Part shown: positions 55,516 to 64,000 of the stretch, piece by piece
Numbering within the stretch: position 1 is the first letter of the stretch
Layout of the letters: each line of letters begins with the position of its first letter
NCBI RefSeq assembly: GCF_904849725.1
Contig: NC_058524.1
Span: forward strand, 486,521,763 to 486,585,762
Direction of reading: 5' to 3'
DNA: 64,000 bases
Source: Hordeum vulgare subsp. vulgare
Taxonomy: Eukaryota; Streptophyta; Magnoliopsida; Poales; Poaceae
Position numbers and translations under genes: made by a program
The notes under the pieces: generated by a model
The model's database searches: none
What the model saw: only the letters and a program-made list of their open reading frames with translations
What the model was told of the DNA's origin: nothing

Positions 55516-57347
55516 TGTTGGAAATATGCCCTAGAGGCAATAATAATTAGTTATTATTATATTTCTTTGTTCATGATAATCGTTTATTATCCATGCTATA
55601 ATTGTATTGATTGGAAACACAATACTTGTGTGGATACATAGACAAAACACTGTCCCTAGTAAACCTCTAGTTGACTACCTCATTGATCAAAGATGGTCAA
55701 GGTTTCCTGGCCATAGGCAAGTGTTGTTACTTGTTAACGGGATCACATCATTAGGAGAATCATGTGATGGACTAGACCCAAACTAATAGACGTAGCATGT
55801 TGATCGTGTCATTTTGTTGCTACTGTTTTCTGCGTGTCAAGTATTTGTTCCTATGACCATGAGATCATATAACTCACTGACACCGGAGGAATTCTTTGTG
55901 TGTATCAAACGTCGCAATGTAACTGGGTGACTATAAAGATGCTCTATAGGTATCTTCGAAGGTGTTCGTTGAGTTAGTATGGATCAAGACTGGGATTTCT
56001 CACTCCGTGTGACGGAGAGGTATCTCGGGGCCCACTCGGTAGTACAACATCACACACAAGCCTTGCAAGCAATGTGACTTAGTGTAAGTTGCGGGATCTT
56101 GTATTATGAAACGAGTAAAGAGACTTGCCGGTAAACGAGATTGAAATAGGTATGCGGATACTGACGATCGAATCTCGGGCAAGTAACATACCGAAGGACA
56201 AAGGGAATGACATACGGGATTATATAATCCTTGGCATTGAGGTTCAAACGATAAGATCTTCGTAGAATATGTAGGATCCAATATGGGCATCCAGGTCCCG
56301 CTATTGGATATTGACCGAGGAGTCACTCGGGTCATGTCTACATAGTTCTCGAACCCGCAGGGTCTGCACACTTAAGGTTCGACGATGTTTTATGCGTATT
56401 TGAGTTATATGGTTGGTTATCGAATGTTGTTCGGAGTCCCGGATGGGATCACGGACGTCACGAGGTTTTCCGGAATGGTCCGGAAACGAAGATTGATATA
56501 TAGGATGACCTCATTTGGTTACCGGAAAGTTTTCGGGCATTACCGGAAAAGTTTCGGGCTCATCGGTAGTGTACCGGGAGTGCCGGGAGGGGTGACGGGG
56601 ACCATCGAGAGGGGTGTCACGCCCCAAGGGGTCTCATGGGCTATGGGAAGAGATAAACCAACCCCTAGTGGGCTGGAATAAGTTCCCACTAAGGCCCATA
56701 AGGTTTGAGAAGGGAAAAACACAAGGTGGAAAGAGTTTCCAAGTGGGAAGGTGAAATCCTACTCCAAGTAGGATTGGAGTAGGACTCCTCCACCTCAAAT
56801 TTCGGCCAAACCTTGAGGATTTGAGGCTGCCTCCTCCCCTCCCTCCCTCCTATATATACTGAGGTATTAGGGCTGATTTGAGACAACTTTTGCCACGGCA
56901 GCCCGACCACATACCTCCACGGTTTTACCTCTAGATCGCGTTTCTGCGGAGCTCGGGCGGAGCCTTGCTGAGATTAGATCACCACCAACCTCCGGAGCGC
57001 CGTCACGCTGCCGGAGAACCCATCTACCTCTCTGTCTCCCTTTCTGGATCAAGAAGGCCGGAGATCATCGTCAAGCTGTACGTGTGCTGAACGCGGAGGT
57101 GTCGTCCGTTCGGCACTAGATCAGAGCGGATCGTGGGACGCATCGCGGGACGGTTCGTGGGACAGTTCGCGGGGCGGATCGAGGGACGTGAGGACGTTCC
57201 ACTACATCAACCGCGTTTCTTAACGCTTCTGCTGTGCGATTTACAAGGGTACGTAGATCGGAAATCCCCTCTCGTAGATGGACATCACCATGATAGGCCT
57301 TCGTGCGCGTAGGAAATTTTTTGTTTCCCATGCGACGTTCCCAAACA
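55516..57347 (+). repeat. Copia-3 3' LTR
   Basis: An 1832-bp LTR; TATATATA at 56851-56858; ends TTCCCAAACA, one change from the 5' copy's CCCCAACA. Frames at 56000-57331 are shadows. Confidence 0.95.
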
Positions 57348-57352
57348 CTTCA

Positions 57353-59017
57353 CTTATATATTTTAGATTGCAGTGGTGCGTGGCTTGGTAGTTGATCTAT
57401 GCTTTGAAAGTAGTCTCAAAAGGGGTATTTATCCAAAGGGATACAAAAACTTCCACCTTCATGTGCATTGAATAGTTAGAGAAGTTTGATTCATCTCAAT
57501 TAGTTTTGAGTTGTGGTTTTGGTAATATTGAAGTCGTGCTAGTAAGGTGTTGTGGATCTAGAAATACTTGTGTTGAAGTTAGTGATTCCCGTAGCATGCA
57601 TGTATGGTGAACTGCTATGTGATGAAGTCTAATCATGATTAGTCTTTTGATTGTCATCCTTTGCGTGGCGGTCGGGATCGCGCGATGGTTTATACGTACC
57701 AACCCTTCCCCTAGGAGTACGCGTTGAATGCTTTGTTTCGATTAATAATAAAACTTTTGCAACAAGTATATGAGTTCTTCATGACTAATTTTGAGTTCAT
57801 GGTTTAGATGCACTTTCACCTTCCACCATCACTATCTTCTTGGTGTCGTGCAACTTTCGCCGATGCACAAAACCCACCATTAGCCTCCCTCAAAACAGCC
57901 ACCATACCTACCTACCATGGCTTTTTCAAAGTCATTATGAGATATATTGCCATGCAACTACCACCATGACATGTGCCACCACGTCTACATTGCCATTGCA
58001 TGATCGTAAGATAGCTAGCATGATGTTTCCGTTAATGTCTATGCCATGCTAGATCATTGTCACGGTACACTACCCATGCATTCCATATAGAGTCATCGTT
58101 GCTCTAAGTTTTGACTTGAAAGTGTGATGATCATCATTGATGGAGCATTGTCTCATGTGAGGAAGTAAAAGAGGCCAAAGATGCCCACCAAAAAAAGAGG
58201 CCAAAGAGCCCACCAAAAAAAATGAGAGAAATAGAGAGAAGGGACAATGCTACCACCTTTCCACACTTGTGCATATTAAGCACCATGATCTTCATGATTG
58301 AGAGTCTCTCGTTTTGTCACCACCATATACTAGTGGGAAATTTTCATTATATAACTTGGATTGTATATTCCTATGATGGGCTTCCTCAAAATTGCCTTAG
58401 GTCTTCGTGAGCAAGCAAGTTGGATGCACACCCACTAGTTTTCTTCAAGAGCTTTCACATACTCTTAGCTCTAGTGCATCATTTGCATGGCAATCCCTAC
58501 TCATTCACATTGATATCTATTGATGCGCATCTCCATAGCTCATTGATATTCCTAGTTAATGTGACCATCTTCTCCTTTTTTGTCTTGCAACCTCCACCAC
58601 ACTCCACACCACTTATAGTGCTAAAACCATGGATCACGCTCATGTATTGCGTGAGAGTTGAAAAGGTTTGAGAAAGTAAAGGTGTGAAACAATTACTTGG
58701 CCAATACCGGGGTTGTGCATGATTTAAATTCGTTGTGCAATGATGATAGAGCATAGCCAGACTATATGATTTTGTAGGGATAACTTTCTTTTGGCCTTGT
58801 TATTTTGAAAGTTCATGATTACCTTGCTAGTTTGCTTGAAGTATTATTGTCTCCACATCAATAGCAAACTATTGTTTTGAATCTAACGGATCTGAACATT
58901 CATGTCACATAAGAGGAGTTACAGAGGACAACTATGCTAGGTAGCATGCAACATCAAAAATTCATTCTTTATCACTTCTCTACTCGAGGACGAGCAGGAG
59001 TTAAGCTTGGGGATGCT
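57353..59017 (+). other. Gypsy-1 internal region, right of Copia-3
   Basis: No gene. At about 58170-58220 a unit of about 28 bases (AAGAGGCCAAAGA..CCCACCAAAAAAA) is tandemly duplicated. The region ends with the polypurine-like TTAAGCTTGGGGATGCT at 59001-59017. Frames at 57496-58754 show no recognisable domain. Confidence 0.6.
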
Positions 59018-60671
59018 TGATACGTCTCCAACGTATCTATAATTTTTGATGGTTCCATGCTATTATCTTGTCAACTTTGTATGTTTTATATGCATGAATA
59101 TGCTATTTTATATATTTTTTGGGACTAATCTATTAACTCAGTGCCAAGTGCCAGTTTCTGTTTTTTCCGTGTTTTTGGCCCATTTTCAGACGGAGTCCAA
59201 ATGGAATGAAACTTTACGATGATTTTTTTGGGACCAAAAGAGACCCCCGAAGCTTTGGGAGAAGGCCAAATGGGCCACGAGGGAGTCACAAGCCCTCACG
59301 CCGCCACGCCCCCCGGTGGTGGCGCGTAGGCTTGTGACCTCCTCGTAGGCCCAACTGACGTAATTCCACCGCCATAAATTCCTATAAATTAAGAAACCCC
59401 CAAAAAGAAACCTAGATCAGGAGTTCCGCTGCTGCAAGCCTCTGTAGCCACCGAAAACCAATCTGGAGCCCGTTCTGGCACCCTGCAGGAGGGGGAATCC
59501 ATCTCCGGTGGCCATCTTCATCATCCTGGCGATCTCCATGACGAGGAGGGAGTAGTTCTCCCTCGGGGCTGAGGGTATGTACCAGTAGGTGTGTGTTTGA
59601 TCTCTCTCTCTCTCGTGTTCTTGAGATGTCTTGATCTCGATGTACCATGGGCTTTGCTACTATAGTTGGATCTTATGATGTTCTTCCCCCTCTCCTTCTT
59701 GTAACGAATTGAGTTTCCCCTTTGGAGTTATCTTATCGGATTGAGTCTTTGAGAACACTTGATGTATGTCTTGCACGTGTCTATCTGCTGTGATCAACTT
59801 GCGGGTTTGTGACAATTGGGAACCTATGCATATGGGTTGGCACACGTGGATTCATGTGAGTACTTGATGTATGTTTTGGTGATCAACTCGCGGGTCCGTG
59901 ACATTGGGAACCTATGCACAGGGGTTGGCACACGTTTTGACTCTCTGGTAGAAACTTTGGGGAACTCTTTGAAGTTCTATGTGTTGGTTGAATAGATGAT
60001 TCTGAGATTATGTGATGCATATCGTATAATCATGCCCACGGATACTTGAGGTGACAATGGAGTATCTAGGTGACATTAGGGTCTTGGTTGATATGTATCT
60101 TAAGGTGTTATTCTAGTACGAACTCTATGATAGATCGATCAGAAAGAATAACTTTGTGGTTGTTTCATACCCGACAATAATCTCTTCGTTTGTTCCCCGC
60201 TATTAGTGACTTTGGAGGGACTCTTTGTTGCATGTTGAGGGCTAGTTATATGATCCAATTATGTTATCATTGTTGAGAGAACTTCACTAGTGAAAGTATG
60301 AACCCTAGGCCTTGTTTCCACGTATTGCAATATCGTTCGTGCTCACTTTTACCTTTTGTTACCTTACTGTTTTTGTAATTTCAGATTACAAAAACCTATA
60401 TCTACCATCCATATTGCACTTGTTTCACCATCTCTTCGCCGAACTAGTGCACCTATACAATTTACCATTGTATTGGGTGTGTTGGGGACACAAGAGACTC
60501 TTTGTTATTTGGTTGCAGGGTTGCTTAAGAGAGACCATCTTCATCCTACGCCTCCCACGGATTGATAAACCTTAGGTCACCCACTTGAGGAAAAATTGCT
60601 ACTGTCCTACAAACCTCTGCACTTGGAGGCCCAACAATGTCTACAAGAAGAAGGTTGCGTAGTAGACATCA
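59018..60671 (+). repeat. Gypsy-1 3' LTR
   Basis: A 1654-bp LTR; TATAAATT at 59383-59390; CT microsatellite of only 13 bases at 59602-59614. Otherwise very close to 45124-46814. The frames at 59412-60575 are also found in the 5' LTR and are shadows. Confidence 0.95.
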
Positions 60672-60706
60672 CCCCCATCTAGTCGATATAATGTACTTTC
60701 AGATTC

Positions 60707-62560
60707 AGTTTAAATAGAGCACCACATAATTCCATTCAGATGACACCGTATGAACTATGGTTTGGAGAAACCTAAGCTGTCATTTCTTAAAAGTTTGGGG
60801 CTGCGACGCTTATGTAAAAATGTTTCAGCCTGATAAGCTCGAACCCAAAGCGGATAAATGCATCTTCATAGGACACTCAAAATAGTTTTGTATACCTCCT
60901 ATCTCATATCCGGAAGCAAAGTGTTTGTTTCTAGAAACGGGTCCTTTCTCGAGGAAAAGTTTCTCTTGAAAGAATTGAGTGGTAAGATGGTGGAAACTTG
61001 ATGAGGTTATTGAACTGTCACTTCAACCAGTGTGTAGCATGGTGCATGAAGTTGTTCCTGTGCCCCCTACACCAATTGAAGTGGAAGCTAGTGATAGTGA
61101 TCATGAAACTTTGGATCAAGTTACTACAAACCTCGTAGGTCTACAAAGTCACGTACTGCTAGAGAGTGGTACGATGACCCTCTCTTGGAGGTCATGTTGT
61201 TGGACAACAATGAACCTACGAGCTATGGAGAAGCGATGGTGGGCCCGGATTTCGACAAATGGCTGGAGGCCATGAAATTCGTGAGAGGATCCATGTATGA
61301 AGACAAAGTGTAGACTTTGTAAGAACTACTTGATGGTCGTAAGACTGTTGAGTACAGATGGATCTTTAAAAGGAAGACATACAATGAAGGTAAAAAGTCA
61401 CCATTAAGAAAGCTCGACTTGTCGCACAGATGTTTCCGACAAGTTTAAAGAGTTGACTATGATGAGACTTTCTCACTCGTAGAGATGCTAAGAGTCTGTT
61501 GGAATTATGTTAGCAGTTGCTGCATTATTTATGAAATCTTGCACATAGGAGGTCGAAACATTGTTTTCTCGACGGTTTCCTTGAGGAAAGGTTGTATGTG
61601 ATACAACCAGAAGGTTTTGTCAATCCTAAGGATGCTAACAAGTATGAAATCTCCATCGATCCTTCTATGGACTGGAGCAAGCATCTCGGAGTTGGAATAT
61701 ATGCTTTAATGAGATGATCAAAGTTTTTGGGTTTATACAAGGTTTGTGAGAAACTTGTATTTCCAAAGAAGTGAGTGGGAGCACTATAGAATTTCCGATG
61801 AGTATATGTGGTTGACATATTGTTCATAGGAAATAATGTATAATTTCTAGAAAGCATCAAGGGTTGTTTGAAAGGAGTTTTTCAAAGGAAAACCTGGATT
61901 AAGCTACTTGAACATTGAGCATCATGATCTATAGAGATAGATCAAAGCGCTTAATAGAACTTTCAACAAAATGCATGCCTTGACAAGTTTTTGAAGTAGT
62001 TCAAAATAGATCGGCAAAGAAGGAGTTATTGGTTGTGTTGTAAGGTGTGAATTTGAGTAAGACTCAAAGCTTGACCACGACAGAAGAAAGATAAAGGATG
62101 AAGGTCGTCCTCTATGCCTTAGCCGTAGGCTCTAAAATATGCCATGATGTGTACCGCACCTCATGAGTGCCTTGCCATGAGTTTGTCAAGGGGTACAAGA
62201 GTGATCCATGAATGGATCACTAGACAACGGTCAAAGATATCCTTAGTAACTAGTGGACTAAGGAAATTTTCTCGGTTATGGAGGTGATAAAAGAGTTCGT
62301 CGTAAAGGGTTACGTCGATGCAAGCTTTGACACTAATCCGGATGACTGCGAGTAGTAAATTGGATTCGTATAGTGGAGCAATCATTTGGAATAGTTCCAA
62401 ATGGCGTGAGGTAGGAACATCTACAGGATGACATAGAGATTTGTAAAGCACACACGAATCTGAGGGATTCAGACCCGTTGACTAAAAACCTCTCTCACAA
62501 GCAAGACATGATCAAACCCCAGAACTGTATGGGTGTTAGATTCATTACAATCACATAGTG
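60707..62560 (+). pseudogene. Copia-4 integrase end, reverse transcriptase and RNase H remnant
   Basis: It resumes at SLNRAPHNSIQMTPYELWFG, then LEPKADKCIFIGH near 60840, decayed RT (DPKDANKYEIS near 61620; VSGSTIEFPMSICG near 61770) and RNase H (VKGYVDASFDTNPDD near 62300). Stops and frameshifts are frequent and mostly shared with Copia-3. The frame at 60979-61275 is a surviving piece of the region between integrase and RT. Confidence 0.85.
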
Positions 62561-62599
62561 ATATGAACTAGATTACTGACCCTAGTGCAAGTGGGAGAG

Positions 62600-64000
62600 T
62601 GTTGGAAATATGCTCTAGAGGCAATAATAAATTAGTTATTAGTATATTTCCTTGTTCATGATAATGGTTTATTATCCATGCTAGAATTGTATTGATTGGA
62701 AACTCAAATACATGTGTGGATACATAGACAACACACTGTCCCTAGTGAGCCTCTAGTTGACTAGCTCGTTGATCAAAGTTGGTCAATGTTTCCTGGCCAT
62801 AGACAAGTTTGTCACTTGATAACGGGATCACATCATTAGGGGAATGATGTGATGGACAAGACCCAAACTATGAACGTAGCATATGATCATGTTAGTTTAT
62901 TGCTACTATTTTCTGCATGTCAATGTATCTGTTCCTATGACCATGAGATCATACAACTCCCGGACACCGGAGAAATACCTTGTGTGTATCAAACATCGCA
63001 ACGTAACTGGGTGACTATAAAGGTGCTCTACAGGTATCTCCGAAGGTGTCTGTTGGGTTGGCATGGATCAAGACTGGGATTTATCACTCTGTGTGACGGA
63101 GAGGTATCTCGGAGCCCACTCGGTAATACAACATCACAAAGAAGCCTTGCAAGCAATGTGACTAAAGAGTTAGCCCCGAGATCTTTTATTATGGAACGAG
63201 TAAAGAGATTTGCCGGTAACGAGATTGAAATAGGTATGATTCTATACGGGATTGAGTGAATCCTTGACATAGTGGTTCAACTGATAAGATCTTCGTAGAA
63301 TATGTAGGATCCAATATGGATGTCCAGGTCCCACTATTAGATATTGACCGGAGAGTGCCTCGGTCATGTCTACAAAGTTCTCGAACCCGTAGGGTCTCCA
63401 CACTTAAGGTTCGGTGACGTTTCGGTATTATTGAGTTATGTGTGTTGGTAACCGAAAGTTGTTCGGAGCCCGGATGAGATCCCCTACGTCAAGGGGAGCT
63501 CCAGAATGGTCCAGAGGTAAATATTGATATATAGGAAGTCCTGTTTTGGTCACCGGAAAAGTTTCGGGTACTTCAGTAGTGTACCGGGAGTGCCGAGAGG
63601 GTACCGGGGACCATCGGGAGGGGTGTCACGCCCCGAGGGGCCTTATGGACTTTGGGAGGAGACAAACCAGCCCCAAGTGGGCTGGCCTAAGCCCCCACTA
63701 AGGCTCAAGAGGTTTGAGAAGGAAAAAAACCCAAAGGTGGAAGAGGAGGAAAGGGTTTCCAAGCGGAGAGGAGGAATCCTACTCCTAGTAGGATTGGAGT
63801 AGGACTCCTCCACTTCAAATTTCGGCCAAACCTTGATGGTTTGATGCTGCCTCCTCCCCTCCTTCCCTCCTATATATACTAGAGGAATTAGAGGCAGCCC
63901 TAACCCTAATTCCCACGTGCTCCCTCTACTTCTCTCTAGATCTGTTTTTCCTGTAGTCTGGTTTGGAGGTGCTTAGGCGAAGCCCTGCTGGATTAGTTCA
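62600..64000 (+). repeat. Copia-4 3' LTR, cut by window edge
   Basis: It starts TGTTGGAAATATGCTC directly after AGTGCAAGTGGGAGAG and is about 1401 bp long up to the window end, against about 1.83 kb for the related Copia-3 LTR. TATATATA lies at 63871-63878. It is more diverged than the two Copia-3 LTRs are from each other. Frames at 62849-63802 are shadows. Confidence 0.93.

Larger units (their letters stand above)
48709..57347 (+). mobile_element. Copia-3: Angela-lineage element with intact structure but dead coding region
   Basis: 5' LTR 48709-50541, primer-binding site from 50543, leader, decayed gag-pol about 51800-55470, polypurine tract CAAGTGGGAGAC at 55504-55515 and 3' LTR 55516-57347. 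Perfect duplications CTTCA at 48704-48708 and 57348-57352. The LTRs (1833 and 1832 bp) differ by only a few percent or less by eye, while gag-pol is riddled with stops and frameshifts. It must therefore have been copied with proteins supplied in trans. Confidence 0.95.
45124..60671 (+). mobile_element. Gypsy-1: non-autonomous gypsy-type LTR retrotransposon hosting Copia-3
   Basis: LTRs are 45124-46814 and 59018-60671; internal sequence is 46815-48708 and 57348-59017. Perfect duplications CCCCC lie at 45119-45123 and 60672-60676. A tRNA-Asp primer-binding site follows the 5' LTR and a polypurine-like AAGCTTGGGGATGCT precedes the 3' LTR. The joined internal region is only about 3.6 kb and holds no protease, RT or integrase, so it depends on proteins from another gypsy family. 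Confidence 0.93.
43762..60701 (+). repeat. Solo LTR-2 (about 1.39 kb when joined), split by Gypsy-1
   Basis: It starts TGTAAGCGCATCTAGTGCC and ends GTCGATATAATGTACTTTCA at 60701. The parts are 43762-45123 and 60677-60701. Flanks are CATTC (43757-43761) and GATTC (60702-60706), a 5-bp duplication with one mismatch. Removing it restores the conserved copia integrase stretch encoding TAAFTLNRAP, which proves the junction. No internal sequence is attached. The frame at 44635-44898 lies inside this LTR; similar frames recur in Triticeae repeats but have no known function. Confidence 0.9.
35566..64000 (+). mobile_element. Copia-4: Angela-lineage element, 5' truncated, host of three nested insertions
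   Basis: The sequence begins abruptly in the copia leader: 35566 corresponds to about 51316 in Copia-3, some 775 bases after that element's 5' LTR. Thus the 5' LTR, primer site and start of the leader are missing. Copia-4 segments are 35566-37402, 43220-43761 and 60702-64000, with gag, protease, integrase, RT and RNase H remnants in order, a polypurine tract before 62600 and a 3' LTR that runs off the window. The gaps are filled by CACTA-1 (37403-43219) and solo LTR-2 with its contents (43762-60701). Confidence 0.88.

Overview
This window is intergenic DNA from a large grass genome, almost certainly Triticeae (wheat, Aegilops, barley or rye). Copia LTRs of the Angela/BARE1/WIS lineage (TGTTGGAA..TATGCCCTAGAGG), TGATACGTCTCCA-type gypsy LTRs, tRNA-iMet and tRNA-Asp primer-binding sites, a CACTA element and a PIF/Harbinger element are packed and nested inside one another. 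I found no host gene, rRNA, tRNA or CRISPR array. Every long open frame is retrotransposon coding sequence or a chance frame inside a repeat. Family names rest on remembered sequence; boundaries and target-site duplications (TSDs) were read directly.

Left part (1-24499). A plus-strand LTR (1 to about 991) and a minus-strand LTR of the same family (3685-5198) face each other across 2.7 kb. That interval holds a gag-like frame fused to a domain resembling the RNase H1 N-terminal/viroplasmin fold, then an AT-rich stretch with a TATA box. Copia-1 (5201-14025, plus, TSD TCAAT) sits two bases beyond the end of the minus-strand LTR. A second minus-strand gypsy-type LTR (14031-14974 plus 23910-24499) is split by Copia-2 (14975-23909, minus, TSD GGCCT). 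Copia-2 is the best-preserved element: its gag-pol frame is open for 1131 codons and is interrupted only by two in-frame amber codons near the end.

Middle part (24500-35565). An unclassified element with about 45-bp terminal inverted repeats (24639-30673) contains an 878-bp tandem duplication, a perfect 100-bp triplication and a PIF/Harbinger-type element (29661-30491, TSD TTA). It is followed by a minus-strand remnant of a probable Tat-lineage gypsy element, split by a solo LTR (31216-33876, TSD CCACG), and a short unclassified repeat.

Right part (35566-64000). One decayed Copia-4 lacks its 5' end and has a 3' LTR that runs off the window. It holds a CACTA transposon (37403-43219, TSD TGA) and a solo LTR (43762-60701). 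The solo LTR holds Gypsy-1 (45124-60671, TSD CCCCC), which in turn holds Copia-3 (48709-57347, TSD CTTCA). The insertion order is therefore Copia-4, then the solo LTR, then Gypsy-1, then Copia-3; the CACTA insertion is independent. Copia-3 and Copia-4 share the same broken gag-pol, so this looks like a non-autonomous lineage mobilised in trans by relatives such as Copia-2.
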